From Chloroflexi bacterium UBA6077 (GTDB taxonomy: Bacteria; Chloroflexota; UBA6077): a stretch of 64,000 nt of DNA. Position numbers and translations under genes: made by a program. Positions 8,898 to 18,231 of this stretch are shown here, one piece after another (within the stretch, counting starts at the first letter, position 1; every line of letters starts with the position of its first letter). The stretch spans positions 7,343-71,342 of the forward strand of contig DIXP01000038.1 of NCBI GenBank assembly GCA_002436065.1, in the 5' to 3' direction. Below the pieces are notes generated by a model. The model was given only the letters and a program-made list of their open reading frames with translations, was not told the origin of the DNA and did not search any database.

Positions 8898-11177
8898 CTA
8901 TGACTCGCTCTGCGATTCGCGCGGGCGGTACCACAGCTTCCGCTCTCGAGGACGAGACGGCTCGGCAGGCTGTTCGGCCGCGAGGTATTGACACCGGCTT
9001 CCCTCGGACCGCAGGTTGGCGTAGCTGATACCGGTGTAGATAGGCGCCGCTAGGGCGATCTCATCGAACACTTCCGATACGCTGCGGTAGCTCCAGCCGG
9101 CGCCCAGGCCATTGGCGATCGCCACCAGCGTCTCCCAATCTGACGAGAAGGGCCCTGGTAGGGGCACAGCCGCACGCAGCCGCTGCACCCTGCGCTCCAG
9201 GTTAGTGAATGTGCCGTCCTTCTCCGCGAAGGTGGCGGATGGCAGCACCACGTGGGCAATCTGGGCCGTCTCCGTGAGGAAGCTGTCCTGGACCACCAGG
9301 AACTCCACCTTGGAGAGGGCTTCCCGCACCCTACCTGCATCAGCCCCGGCCAGCGGGTCCACACCGATCAGGTAGAGAGCCGACAGTTGGCCTGCCGCTG
9401 CTGCGTCGATCATCCTCAGCCCGCTCAGCCCCGTGGTTTCGGGCGGCCGGCTCCCCCACAGCCCCTCGAGGGCATCCAGGGTAGCCGAGACCGGCTTCCT
9501 TTGACCCGGCAACAGCCTGGGGGAGACACCCATGTCCAGGGCACCCTGGGAGTTGCTAGCCAGCCCCAGGGGGAACAGCCCCGCACCCGGCTCCTTCAAG
9601 GCACCAACGGCCATAGACAGCCGCGCGCACGCCTCTTGAAGCCCAGCGGGAGCACCCGCCGAGGGGCGAGGGAACAGAATCGCGGTCCGCGGGGTTTCGG
9701 CCAACAGGTGGGCCAACTCCCTCAGGGTGGTCTCGGGTATGCCGGACAACTCCCGAACCCTCTCGGGTGGGTACTCGGAAACATAGCGGTTTACGGTATC
9801 GTACAGATCTCCCAACCGCTCCCTGGCCACATCCGCGGGCAACAACTCCGTGAGGAGAAGCCTCAGAATGCCGTTGAGGACCGCGGGCTCCGCCCCATCT
9901 GTCACTCGTAGCCATGGACTCCCCAACTTGGCCACGGGGGTGTCCTGGGAGCCGATCACCACCACCCTGGCGCCCTTCTTCGTCGCGGCCTTCCTCAGCC
10001 GAAGAGCCAGGACAGGCTGGTCCTGGTACACGTTGGCACCCGCCACCAAGATGACCTTGGCCGATTCAAGGCCGGCGATGCTCCCACTGGGGGCATCGAT
10101 ACCCGTCTCGGGAAGGGTGTAGTCACCGTGGAGACCATGATCGACGCTGTTGCTCTGGAGCTGAGTCCTGAACAGCTTCTGGAACAGGTACAGCTCCTCG
10201 TTGGTGGCGGTGGGAGAGATGATCCCCCCAAGCCGCTCGCCGCCCGCCGTCCGTCCGATCTGCCCCAGCCGCCGGATGACCGAACCCACGGCCTCCTGCC
10301 ATGAGACAGGAACCAACTTGCCGCCCTTGCGCACCATCGGCAGGGTAACACGGTCAGGGCTGTTGACGAAATCGTAGGCGAAACGGCCTCGGTCGCACAG
10401 CCAGCCATCGTCCACGTCGGTGTTCTCACGCGACATCAACCTGTGAACCACGCCATCCCGCGACTCCACGCTGACGTTGCACCCCACGCTGCACTGGGCG
10501 CAGAGGCTGGGTGTCTTCTTCAGTTCCCAGGCTCGGGCACGGAAGCGGAACTTAGCGCTGGTGAGGGCGCCAACCGGGCAGATCTCTATGGTATTTCCGG
10601 AGAAGGGTGAGTCGAAGACGCGGCCGGGAGCCACACCCACCTCGCTGCAAGCCCCGCGCTCCAGGAGTGTCAGGCTCTCATCACCCGCGACCTCCTTGAC
10701 GAAGCGCACGCAGCGGGTGCACATTATGCACCGTTCGCGATCCAGGACGACCAGAGGGCTGAGCCGGATCGGCTTGACGAAGTGGCGCTTCTCCTCGACG
10801 AAGCGCGAGCGGTCGGCACCATACTTGAAGGTGGTGTCTTGCAGCGGGCACTCGCCACCCTTGTCACAGACCGGGCAGTCCAGGGGATGGTTGCACAGCA
10901 GGAACTCCAGAACGCCCTTCCGAGCCTTGTCGACGGTGGGCGTGTTCGTTCGGACCACCATCCCATCGGTGACAGGGGTCGTGCAGGCCGTCTGAAGCCT
11001 GGGGACCTTCTCTATCTCCACGAGGCACATGCGGCAGGCTCCCACGGGGTGCATCTTCTCGTGGTAGCAGAAGACGGGGATCTCGACGCCCACCTGCTTG
11101 GCAGCCTCGGTGATCAGGGTACCCTTAGGCACCATGGCCTCCCGCCCATCGATTGTAACCTTGATTAGGTCTGTCAC
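8898..11177 (-). CDS. nuoG: NADH-quinone oxidoreductase subunit G
   Basis: This protein of about 759 residues is the largest peripheral-arm subunit of complex I and carries several FeS clusters. N-terminally it has a 2Fe-2S ferredoxin fold (CYHEKMHPVGACRMC), then the His/Cys cluster region (CNHPLDCPVCDKGGECPLQD), then a 4Fe-4S segment (CIMCTRCVRFVKEV). A molybdopterin-oxidoreductase-like domain follows, with an extra cluster motif CAQCSVGCN. I place the start at the GTG at 11177, which overlaps the nuoF stop as GTGA; an upstream start inside nuoF is less likely. Confidence 0.93.
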   Translation of the reverse strand: MTDLIKVTIDGREAMVPKGTLITEAAKQVGVEIPVFCYHEKMHPVGACRMCLVEIEKVPRLQTACTTPVTDGMVVRTNTPTVDKARKGVLEFLLCNHPLDCPVCDKGGECPLQDTTFKYGADRSRFVEEKRHFVKPIRLSPLVVLDRERCIMCTRCVRFVKEVAGDESLTLLERGACSEVGVAPGRVFDSPFSGNTIEICPVGALTSAKFRFRARAWELKKTPSLCAQCSVGCNVSVESRDGVVHRLMSRENTDVDDGWLCDRGRFAYDFVNSPDRVTLPMVRKGGKLVPVSWQEAVGSVIRRLGQIGRTAGGERLGGIISPTATNEELYLFQKLFRTQLQSNSVDHGLHGDYTLPETGIDAPSGSIAGLESAKVILVAGANVYQDQPVLALRLRKAATKKGARVVVIGSQDTPVAKLGSPWLRVTDGAEPAVLNGILRLLLTELLPADVARERLGDLYDTVNRYVSEYPPERVRELSGIPETTLRELAHLLAETPRTAILFPRPSAGAPAGLQEACARLSMAVGALKEPGAGLFPLGLASNSQGALDMGVSPRLLPGQRKPVSATLDALEGLWGSRPPETTGLSGLRMIDAAAAGQLSALYLIGVDPLAGADAGRVREALSKVEFLVVQDSFLTETAQIAHVVLPSATFAEKDGTFTNLERRVQRLRAAVPLPGPFSSDWETLVAIANGLGAGWSYRSVSEVFDEIALAAPIYTGISYANLRSEGSRCQYLAAEQPAEPSRPRERKLWYRPRESQSES

Positions 11178-12475
11178 CCTTGGCTCCCCAGGCCGCCGGG
11201 CATTGTACCCTCTGGGCACCGGCCGTGGCGGATGTGGTGCTCGAACTCCGATCGGAACAGCTTGATCCCGCTGAGAACGGGGTTCGTGGCGGCGTCACCG
11301 AGGCCGCACAGCGTCTTGCCACCCGCGATGTTGCCGCACAGGTCCAGCAGCAGCGGGATATCCTCTTCCCGGCCAGATCCATCGGCAATCCGGTCCAAGA
11401 TCTTTCTCAACCAGCGGGTACCCTCCCGGCAGGGGGTGCACTTTCCACACGACTCCCGCTCGTAGAAGCGAACCATTCGCTGCACTGCGTGCGGAATGCA
11501 GACGCTCTCGTCTATAACGATGACAGCGGCGGAACCGAGCATGGACCCAGCCTGGGCCACCGCGTCGAAGTGCAGTTTGAGATCTAGTTGGTCGGCCCCC
11601 AGCATCGCCGCGGAGGTACCACCGGGGATCACGGCCTTGATCCCCCTATCCCCCAACACTCCACCGCCGTGCTCGTAGATTAACTCGCGCAGGGTGACAC
11701 CAAGCGGCAATTCGTAGTTGCCCGGCCGCTTGACGCATCCGCTGAGGCTGTAGACCTTGGTGCCCGTATTTCGCGGCGCCTCGCCGATGGTGTTGTACCA
11801 CTCCGCTCCCCTGGTGATGATGTGAGGCACGTTGGAGAGGGTCTCTACATTGTTAATCACGGTCGGCTTGGCATAGAGCCCGACCACCGCAGGGAAGGGC
11901 GGCCTGGACCGGGGCATCGGACGGTTGCCCTCCAGCGACTCCAGCAGCGCCGTCTCCTCGCCGCAGATGTAGGCACCCGCACCGCGGCTCACCACCACAT
12001 TCAGCGAGTAGCCGCTCCCCAGGATGTTCTCACCCAGGTAGCCGTGCTCGCGAGCCTGCTCGACGGCCCGCTCCAGCCGCCGCGCGCCGAGGGCCATTTC
12101 GCCCCTTATGTAAATGAATGCCTTAGCAGCATCGAAGGCATAACAGGAGATCGCGATCCCCTCGATAAGCTGGTGCGGATCGTTCTCCACAAACTGCCGG
12201 TCCTTGAAGGTACCGGGCTCGCTCTCATCGCAGTTGCAAGTCAAGTATCTCTGCAGGCCGGGGGTCTTGGGAACGAAGCTCCACTTCATGCCCGCGGGGA
12301 ATCCGGCACCACCGCGGCCTCGCAGGCCCGATGCCTTGACGACATCGATCACCTCGGCCGGGGTGCTCTCCCGAAGCGCCTTCTTCAGGCCCTCGTAGCC
12401 CCCCCTGGACTCGTATACGTCGATCTCCCAGGAGTTGGGGATCCCCATATTGCGAAACAGGATCTTCTCGGTCAC
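11174..12475 (-). CDS. nuoF: NADH-quinone oxidoreductase subunit F (NADH/FMN binding)
   Basis: This 433-residue subunit oxidises NADH, holding FMN and cluster N3. The glycine-rich NADH/FMN segment GLRGRGGAGFPAGMKW and the second glycine-rich stretch with ICGEETALLESLEG are present. The C-terminal 4Fe-4S motif ESCGKCTPCREG, with its fourth cysteine further on in KTLCGLGD, is also present. The GTG start overlaps the nuoE stop by four bases. Its length is normal. Confidence 0.95.
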   Translation of the reverse strand: MTEKILFRNMGIPNSWEIDVYESRGGYEGLKKALRESTPAEVIDVVKASGLRGRGGAGFPAGMKWSFVPKTPGLQRYLTCNCDESEPGTFKDRQFVENDPHQLIEGIAISCYAFDAAKAFIYIRGEMALGARRLERAVEQAREHGYLGENILGSGYSLNVVVSRGAGAYICGEETALLESLEGNRPMPRSRPPFPAVVGLYAKPTVINNVETLSNVPHIITRGAEWYNTIGEAPRNTGTKVYSLSGCVKRPGNYELPLGVTLRELIYEHGGGVLGDRGIKAVIPGGTSAAMLGADQLDLKLHFDAVAQAGSMLGSAAVIVIDESVCIPHAVQRMVRFYERESCGKCTPCREGTRWLRKILDRIADGSGREEDIPLLLDLCGNIAGGKTLCGLGDAATNPVLSGIKLFRSEFEHHIRHGRCPEGTMPGGLGSQG

Positions 12476-12960
12476 GCCTTTGTCCTTGCGCGCAGTTCGT
12501 CCAGTAGCCGGTCCACGGCTTCCAGGGTCAGCCGTTCGTGGTACTCCTCGTTCACCATCATCACGGGGGCCGTCCCGCAGGAAGCCAGGCAGTCCACGGT
12601 CTTCAGAGTGAAGACTCCATCCGGCGTCGTCTCACCGGGCTTGATCCCCAGCCTGGCTTGAAGGTGCTCCACCAGCCGATCGCTCCCGCGCAGACAGCAG
12701 GACAGATTGTCGCAGACACCCAGCACGTACCGGCCCACCGGCTGGTTGTAGAACATGTCGTAGAAGGTCGAGAGCTGATACAGGGCATTGGGATCCAGGT
12801 CCATCTCGACGGCGACCTCGGCCACCGCCTCAGGCGAGAGCCAGCCCAACTGCTCCTGAGCGAGCCGAAGCGCCGCCTTGGCGGCCGACCGGCTCTCTGG
12901 GTAGTGATGGATGGCCTCATGGATCCTGGCCCTGGTTTGTTCTGTAAGTAGCCCTGCCAC
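12472..12960 (-). CDS. nuoE: NADH-quinone oxidoreductase subunit E
   Basis: This 162-residue thioredoxin-like subunit carries the 2Fe-2S cluster N1a of the NADH dehydrogenase module. The four cysteine ligands are visible in CDNLSC and in CLASCG. It overlaps nuoF by four bases and nuoD by one base. Length and position are standard. Confidence 0.94.
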   Translation of the reverse strand: MAGLLTEQTRARIHEAIHHYPESRSAAKAALRLAQEQLGWLSPEAVAEVAVEMDLDPNALYQLSTFYDMFYNQPVGRYVLGVCDNLSCCLRGSDRLVEHLQARLGIKPGETTPDGVFTLKTVDCLASCGTAPVMMVNEEYHERLTLEAVDRLLDELRARTKA

Positions 12961-14153
12961 TATCGGTCTACATCCCCCATGATCGGATCGATGGCGGCGA
13001 TCATGTTCACCAAGTCGGCAATCATCCCGCCCTTGGCCATGATCGACAGCGCCTGGAGATTGGTGAAGGAAGGCGTTCTCGCCTTCACTCGGTACGGTTT
13101 GGCACTGCCATCCGAGATTATGTAGAACCCCAATTCGCCGCGAGGAGACTCCACAGCATGGTAAACCTCGCCCGCGGGCACCCGGTATCCCTCCGTCGCC
13201 AGCTTGAAATGGTGGATCAGACCCTCCATGGTGTCGCTGATGAGCTGACGAGGCGGGAAGGCTTCCTTGAAGTCCTCAAGGACGTACGGCCCCTCGGGGA
13301 TGCGGTTCAATGCCTGCTTCACGATCTTCAGGCTCTCCGCCATCTCGTCCATCCGGACCAGGTATCTGGCGTAGCAGTCACATTCTGGTCTGGTGATGAC
13401 GTTGAAGTCGAATTCCTCGTAACCGCAATAGGGTTGATCCTTGCGCAGGTCTCGCGGTACTCCGGCGCCGCGAAGCATCGGACCGGTGACGCCAAGCTGG
13501 ATGCACTGCTCGGCGGTCAACTTGCCAACGCCGATCATGCGGTCCATCCAGATCGGGTTGCGGGTAAGCAACCCGTGGTACTCTGCCAGGCGGCTCGGGA
13601 ACTCGTCGACGAAAGCCTGGACGGCCTCATCGAAGCCTGGCGCCAGATCTCTAGCTAGGCCGCCGGGGCGGATGTAGCTGGTCATCATCCGCTGTCCGGA
13701 GATCAACTCGAAGATGTCCAGGATCTTCTCCCGGTCCCAGAAGGCGTACATCTCGGGGCTCGTGGCACCCTGGTCCAGGGCATTGGATCCATAGGCAACC
13801 AGGTGACTCTGGATCCTGGTCAACTCGGCCAGCAAAACGCGGATCACTCGAGCCCTGGGCGGAGCCTCGACCCCCATCAGCTTCTCGACGGCGAGGGAGT
13901 AGGCCAGATTGTTCCCCAGGGGGTTCAGGTAGTCCATCCGATCCGTCAGGGTCACGCACTGCTGGTACTTCCGGCTCTCGTAGCTCTTCTCTATGCCGGT
14001 GTGCAGGTAGCCGATGACCGGCTTGCACTCCACGACGGTCTCGCCATCCAGGGTCAGCACCAAGCGGAGCACGCCGTGGGTGGCCGGATGCTGCGGACCC
14101 AGGTTGAGGATCATCAACTCGTCTTCGGTTATGAACTGTGGTTGGGCTACCAT
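12960..14153 (-). CDS. nuoD: NADH-quinone oxidoreductase subunit D
   Basis: This 397-residue, 49-kDa-type subunit helps build the quinone site and is related to the large subunit of NiFe hydrogenases. Family segments include [16 protein letters not shown] near the N-terminus, the invariant His/Tyr region ([18 protein letters not shown]), and the C-terminal [24 protein letters not shown] end. I choose the ATG at 14153, inside the nuoC stop region (ATGGTAG overlap). A longer reading would extend back into nuoC without added homology. Confidence 0.94.
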   Translation of the reverse strand: MVAQPQFITEDELMILNLGPQHPATHGVLRLVLTLDGETVVECKPVIGYLHTGIEKSYESRKYQQCVTLTDRMDYLNPLGNNLAYSLAVEKLMGVEAPPRARVIRVLLAELTRIQSHLVAYGSNALDQGATSPEMYAFWDREKILDIFELISGQRMMTSYIRPGGLARDLAPGFDEAVQAFVDEFPSRLAEYHGLLTRNPIWMDRMIGVGKLTAEQCIQLGVTGPMLRGAGVPRDLRKDQPYCGYEEFDFNVITRPECDCYARYLVRMDEMAESLKIVKQALNRIPEGPYVLEDFKEAFPPRQLISDTMEGLIHHFKLATEGYRVPAGEVYHAVESPRGELGFYIISDGSAKPYRVKARTPSFTNLQALSIMAKGGMIADLVNMIAAIDPIMGDVDR

Positions 14154-14698
14154 GCTGATTTTGGACTCTTCTGCGGATACTCGGACTCGCGAATATGCTG
14201 CCACTTCTCGGTGTTGTGGCTGAACTCTATCTCCTCTTCCCCCAGGGGGAAGTCCTTCCTCAATGGAAACTCGGTGGCGTCCTCCGGCATCAGGATGCGC
14301 TCCAGGTTGGGATGTCCCTCGAACTGGATGCCGAACATATCGAACGTCTCCCTCTCGTGCCAATTGGCTCCTGGGAAGACATCTACTACCGAGGGGACCA
14401 CCGGATCGCTCTCCTCCAGCGGGACCTTCAGGCCGACCCTGCGCTTGGAGGTAGGAGAATAGAGATAGTAGACCACTGCGAACCGCGGCTCCAACCCCAT
14501 ATCCAGGTAGTCGACCCCCCAGACACCGGAGAGGTGGACGAACTGCTCGCCCTCGTCTCGCAGCAGCCGACAGGCCTCCCGGATCGATCCTCGATCCACG
14601 ACCAAGAGAGGAGTCCCCGCTCGATCCTCATTGATGCCCAGCAGTGCATCTCCCAGGGCCACCGAGAGGGCTTCCACCACAGGGTCAGATCCTGCCAT
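14147..14698 (-). CDS. nuoC: NADH-quinone oxidoreductase subunit C
   Basis: This 183-residue protein is the 30-kDa-type subunit of the complex I connecting module. The signature [20 protein letters not shown] is diagnostic. It overlaps nuoB by 14 bases and nuoD by seven. It is a separate gene here, not fused to nuoD as in enterobacteria. Confidence 0.94.
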   Translation of the reverse strand: MAGSDPVVEALSVALGDALLGINEDRAGTPLLVVDRGSIREACRLLRDEGEQFVHLSGVWGVDYLDMGLEPRFAVVYYLYSPTSKRRVGLKVPLEESDPVVPSVVDVFPGANWHERETFDMFGIQFEGHPNLERILMPEDATEFPLRKDFPLGEEEIEFSHNTEKWQHIRESEYPQKSPKSAW

Positions 14699-15185
14699 TT
14701 ATGTCCCCCTCGTCCCGGATCTTCTGTCGCAGCTTGACGATGGCATCCAGGAGCGCCTCGGGCCGGGGCGGGCACCCGGGCACGAAGAAATCCACGGGGA
14801 GTATCTTGTCCACTCCCTGGAGGATGGCGTAATTGTTGAAGACACCGCCACAGGAAGCGCAATCGCCCATAGCGATAACCCACTTGGGCTCGGGCATCTG
14901 GTCGTACAGCCGCTTGAGCACCGGCGCCATCTTCTTTGAGACGCGGCCGGAGACAATCAACAGGTCCGCCTGGCGGGGGGTGGCCCTGAATGCCTCCATG
15001 CCGAAGCGGGAGATATCGTAACGGCCCATGCTCATGGACATCATCTCGATGGCGCAGCAAGCAAGTCCGGCAGTGAGGGGATAGACCGCTCCCTGCCGGC
15101 CCCAGTTGGCCAGCTTTGTAACCCAAATCCCCAGCCCGCTTGGAAGCTTAGCCTCTATTCCCAATCGAAGGCCCCCTTCTTCCAA
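14685..15185 (-). CDS. nuoB: NADH-quinone oxidoreductase subunit B
   Basis: This subunit of about 166 residues carries the terminal cluster N2, which hands electrons to quinone. The adjacent-cysteine ligand pair is present (LACCAIEMM), with further cysteines in GDCASCGG and VPGCPPRPE. The start is uncertain. A TTG at 15185 would overlap nuoA by 31 bases; another TTG seven codons later also has a purine-rich stretch upstream. Confidence 0.93.
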   Translation of the reverse strand: MEEGGLRLGIEAKLPSGLGIWVTKLANWGRQGAVYPLTAGLACCAIEMMSMSMGRYDISRFGMEAFRATPRQADLLIVSGRVSKKMAPVLKRLYDQMPEPKWVIAMGDCASCGGVFNNYAILQGVDKILPVDFFVPGCPPRPEALLDAIVKLRQKIRDEGDINGRI

Positions 15186-15511
15186 ACGTAGAAGTACCCA
15201 ACCAGCAGCAGAAGGACAAAGGCCAGCATCTCAACGAGGGCGAAGAGCCCAAGCTGACGCAGCACCACCGCCCAGGGGTACAGGAACACGATCTCGATGT
15301 CGAAGAGGATGAAGAGCATCGCCACGAGGACGAACTTCACCTTGAAACGGCGCCTAGCGGGGACGATCGGCACGATGCCGCTCTCGTAGGTCAGAGCCTT
15401 GGCGGGATTGGGGCGATATGGGCCGAGGATCCGCGTGAGCAGTAGCATCACGCCGGAAAAAACGACGAGAACCCAGAAGAGTATAGCTATAGGGACGTAT
15501 TGAGCCGGCAT
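15155..15511 (-). CDS. nuoA: NADH-quinone oxidoreductase subunit A
   Basis: This 118-residue membrane protein has three helices and is the NuoA/ND3 subunit at the junction of the membrane and peripheral arms. The conserved loop with [10 protein letters not shown] and the downstream [16 protein letters not shown] segment are clear. GGTGGAG precedes the ATG start. It is the first gene of the operon; the predicted promoter lies about 85 bases upstream. Confidence 0.94.
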   Translation of the reverse strand: MPAQYVPIAILFWVLVVFSGVMLLLTRILGPYRPNPAKALTYESGIVPIVPARRRFKVKFVLVAMLFILFDIEIVFLYPWAVVLRQLGLFALVEMLAFVLLLLVGYFYVWKKGAFDWE

Positions 15512-15594
15512 CGCTCCACCATCGCCAGTGACCTATGCGGAAACCGATCCGCAGCCAGCAAGTGCAGCATTGCACCCAACACTCGCGGTTGTGA

Positions 15595-15625
15595 ATTATA
15601 GCACTATCCCGCTGGCCGTGCACAA
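15595..15625 (-). promoter_or_regulatory. candidate promoter of the nuo operon
   Basis: On the minus strand a perfect -10 box TATAAT (15600-15595) is preceded by TTGTGC (15625-15620) with a 19-base spacer, slightly longer than ideal. It would give a leader of about 75 bases before nuoA. The -10 match is strong; the -35 and the spacing are weaker. Confidence 0.5.
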
Positions 15626-15660
15626 CCGCACCACCAGGAATAGCGAAATGTCGGTTTACC

Positions 15661-15689
15661 TTGCCGCAATGGTCACCCTCACCTACAAT
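15661..15689 (+). promoter_or_regulatory. sigma70-type promoter of the nucleoside phosphorylase gene
   Basis: TTGCCG (15661-15666), a 17-base spacer and TACAAT (15684-15689) form a good housekeeping promoter. Its predicted start near 15696 leaves a short leader before the ATG at 15720. This supports the internal start over longer upstream readings of the same frame. It is divergent from the nuo promoter. Confidence 0.65.
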
Positions 15690-15719
15690 TGCTGCCAACA
15701 CGAAACTCACGGAGTTGCC

Positions 15720-16511
15720 ATGACTAGCTGGAAGGTTGACCCTTCGGAGCCGCGAATCAGTCCTGAGAGCTTCCTACGCTACTATGGGGAACTGATGGGA
15801 GGGGACTTAGAGACGCTTACTCTACCCGCCATCCTGGTCGCGACTTTCCAGCGACAGGCGTTCGGGCACATGGTGACACGCATCGAGGGGTCGGAGGTGA
15901 GCCGATGGCCTTCGTCGATCCATTGGCCGCTGGCGAGAGGCACCTTCCGAGGTCGCGAGCTGGCCATCACCCGGCTTCCCATGGGGGCGGCAGCAGCCGT
16001 CATGGCGATGGAGATGATGATCGCCGCGGGCGCGCGAAGCGTGCTGTTGGTGGGGTCCGCGGGAAGCCTGCAACCGTCGCTGCTCATCGGTTCCCTGGTA
16101 GTAGCCAACCGGTCGCTCCGATACGAAGGGGTGTCTTATCACTATCTGCCGGCCGACGAGCCCGCCGAGGCATCCCCCGAACTGGTCGACGCCCTGCTCT
16201 CCACGGCGTTGCGGGAGGGGCTGCCTTCACCGTTGGTGGGCCCAAGCTGGACAACGGACGCCCCCTATCGCGAGTGCGCAGACACCATCCTCAGGTTGAG
16301 CGGCTCGGGCGTCCTTGTGGTGGAGATGGAGGCCGCTGGCCTCTTCGCCATCGCCAAACACCGCGGTGCACGAGCCGCGCTCATAGTCGCCGTCTCCGAC
16401 GAGCTTCACGATCGTTGGAAGCCAGGCTTCCTATCCCTGGCCTACCGGCGAGCCCTTCTCCAGGCAGCAGACATCGCCCTCTGCACTGCTTCAGTACTGA
16501 GTACTGAGTAA
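15720..16511 (+). CDS. nucleoside phosphorylase (uridine phosphorylase-like)
   Basis: This 263-residue protein of the PNP/UDP phosphorylase superfamily probably splits a nucleoside with phosphate to give the base and ribose 1-phosphate. A glycine-rich phosphate-binding stretch (VGSAGSLQP, about residues 111-119) is present. The family segment VVEMEAAGLFAIA, whose Met/Glu contact the ribose, and a late SDE motif are also present. The ATG at 15720 has GGAG five bases upstream and lies just after a good promoter. Substrate (uridine, inosine or other) cannot be told from the sequence. It is a single gene. Confidence 0.85.
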   Translation: MTSWKVDPSEPRISPESFLRYYGELMGGDLETLTLPAILVATFQRQAFGHMVTRIEGSEVSRWPSSIHWPLARGTFRGRELAITRLPMGAAAAVMAMEMMIAAGARSVLLVGSAGSLQPSLLIGSLVVANRSLRYEGVSYHYLPADEPAEASPELVDALLSTALREGLPSPLVGPSWTTDAPYRECADTILRLSGSGVLVVEMEAAGLFAIAKHRGARAALIVAVSDELHDRWKPGFLSLAYRRALLQAADIALCTASVLSTE

Positions 16512-16642
16512 TCGCAGGTGGCTATCGGTCCACATCTTGCATTTTCGCCCCTGGCGATCGGCGTACAGGTCGGATCGGAGAGCCAGGAAGGCTTGTGAGC
16601 GTCCCCGTCGATCCCACGACTCCCACCCGTCAGAGGTGAGTC

Positions 16643-17941
16643 ATGTCGGCCTTGAGAAGAAACGAAGAAGATATCGTCCGCCTCGGTAGCGGAGATGATC
16701 TCAGGACTTATCTGAATACCCTATCCGGCCACGGTCCTCAGCACGAGGCCGTGGTCGAGGTTGATCCCGAAGACGACCTGACCTCCGTGCGCAGCAAACT
16801 GGAAAGCGTACGGACCCCGCGGACCGTGCTGCTCATCCCCTCCAACGCCAGGTCGCTGAACGACGGCGTGGAGTTCAGGGTGCTCCGGCGACTGCAACGG
16901 GATCTCGGGCTGGACGTGGTAGTCATCAGTGAAGACCTCAGCCGAAGGGCTTTGGCCAGCGAGAACGGCTTCCGCAACGTCTTCCGGACCCTGAGGGCCT
17001 ACTACAGCAGCAATTCCACGTCTCCAGACAGGGCGGAGACCGCCCCCTTCAGCGATCCCGAGGGGTTCTCACCTGCAATAAGTATCAGTCGATGGGGCAT
17101 GCTGATAGGGGCCGGGTTTGCCGTCCTCCTGGTCATCTTCGGCTACCTGATGGTCCCGATGGCCACCGTGGTCGTCTACCCCGAGACCCAGCTGTTGGCG
17201 CGGGACGTAGACATCCTGGTCGAGATAGGGGGGCCGCGCCTGGATGCGACGGCCCAGAGGCTGTCTGGAAGGCTCATTGAGGAGCGAGCCTCCGCCGAAG
17301 GCAACATCAACGTGAAGGAGGTCGCGCCTCCCCCTCCGGAGAACGCGCAGCCCCAAGCCCTCCAGCCCTCCAGTAACGTGACCCTTGGTGTGCGAGACGC
17401 CCTGCGAGCGCGCCTGCTGGAGCAGGCAGCGTCCCAATCGGCCGGTAAGCTGCGAGACCAACTGAAGGGCAACGAGTCGATGCCCGAGGCCAGCATCCGC
17501 ACCGACGTCCAAACGGAGAGGTACGATCGCAACATCGGAGACGCCGCCGAAAGCCTGGGTGGAACCATGGAAGTGGTGAGCACCGGTTTGGCCTTCAACA
17601 ACGACGACTTCAACAGATTAGTGGAATCGCTCTGGTCACAGGACGTGCCCAGAGGCTACAGGGCCATGAGCGGACTCACCATGACTGCCCCCGCGGTGGT
17701 GAGCGCCGAGGGACAACACCTGACCCTCCGAGTGAGGGCTAGCGGTGTGCTTCAGCGGGAGGTGGACGCCGACGCCATCACCAGCCTGGTGAGGGGAAGC
17801 ACAGCGCATGACGCCCAGGACAAGGTCGCGCGCTCGGACCAGTACAACCAACCTCCAGAGATCCAGATGTGGCCCAGTTGGGCTACCAGGGCCTTCAGGG
17901 TACAGGTAACCACCGTGGTGGAACGGCCGGCGACGCCGTAG
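16643..17941 (+). CDS. membrane-anchored baseplate J-like domain protein
   Basis: This 432-residue protein has a soluble N-terminal domain of about 140 residues with the look of a nucleotide-free Rossmann-like fold (TVLLIPSNARSLNDG). One transmembrane helix follows at about 151-173, then an external C-terminal part resembling the baseplate J/gp47 domain found in membrane proteins of Chloroflexota and Firmicutes. No other phage-tail genes are nearby, so a tailocin role is unlikely. Function is unknown. It starts with ATG behind AGAGGTGAG. Confidence 0.6.
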   Translation: MSALRRNEEDIVRLGSGDDLRTYLNTLSGHGPQHEAVVEVDPEDDLTSVRSKLESVRTPRTVLLIPSNARSLNDGVEFRVLRRLQRDLGLDVVVISEDLSRRALASENGFRNVFRTLRAYYSSNSTSPDRAETAPFSDPEGFSPAISISRWGMLIGAGFAVLLVIFGYLMVPMATVVVYPETQLLARDVDILVEIGGPRLDATAQRLSGRLIEERASAEGNINVKEVAPPPPENAQPQALQPSSNVTLGVRDALRARLLEQAASQSAGKLRDQLKGNESMPEASIRTDVQTERYDRNIGDAAESLGGTMEVVSTGLAFNNDDFNRLVESLWSQDVPRGYRAMSGLTMTAPAVVSAEGQHLTLRVRASGVLQREVDADAITSLVRGSTAHDAQDKVARSDQYNQPPEIQMWPSWATRAFRVQVTTVVERPATP

Positions 17942-17967
17942 CGCTCGACCAATCCGAATTGGACCCG

Positions 17968-18100
17968 TAGTGCAGGGCCCTGTGCCCTGCTACCCGTTGG
18001 CGTGCAACCGGCATGGCCGCGCGACCTGCCCGCACCCGGACCCGTAGGCAACGGTGCAAGGCGTGGCAACGGGACGGCAGGGCAGAGCGCCCTGCACTAC
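17968..18100. repeat. MITE-like element with long terminal inverted repeats
   Basis: Both ends read GTAGTGCAGGGC when viewed inward. The similarity continues imperfectly for about 45 bases, for example CCCGTTGGCGTGCAACC on the left against CCCGTTGCCACGCCTTGC on the right. The 133-base unit has no coding capacity and could fold into one long hairpin. It lies between two co-oriented genes. I infer a non-autonomous mobile element or a dispersed palindrome. Confidence 0.6.
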
Positions 18101-18231
18101 GAGTCTGGGGGAGGAGGGCGCGGGATGACGACAATCCCGATACTTTCCACGAGCGCGCCTTCCTGGTATCATGCTGCGAGTAAGGGCTGAGGCATTGCTC
18201 CTGTCCTTTCTCCCATTCCTCGAACAAGTAG

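Noticed and set aside
12960..14363. Longer nuoD reading starting at 14363
   Set aside because: The extra 70 codons run inside nuoC and show no NuoD similarity; the ATG at 14153 fits the family start.
15528..15719. N-terminal extension of the nucleoside phosphorylase
   Set aside because: It crosses both divergent promoters and has no family similarity; the ATG at 15720 has a Shine-Dalgarno and a promoter just upstream.
16643..17941. Phage tail or contractile injection system gene
   Set aside because: The baseplate-J-like domain stands alone, follows a membrane helix and has no tail neighbours.
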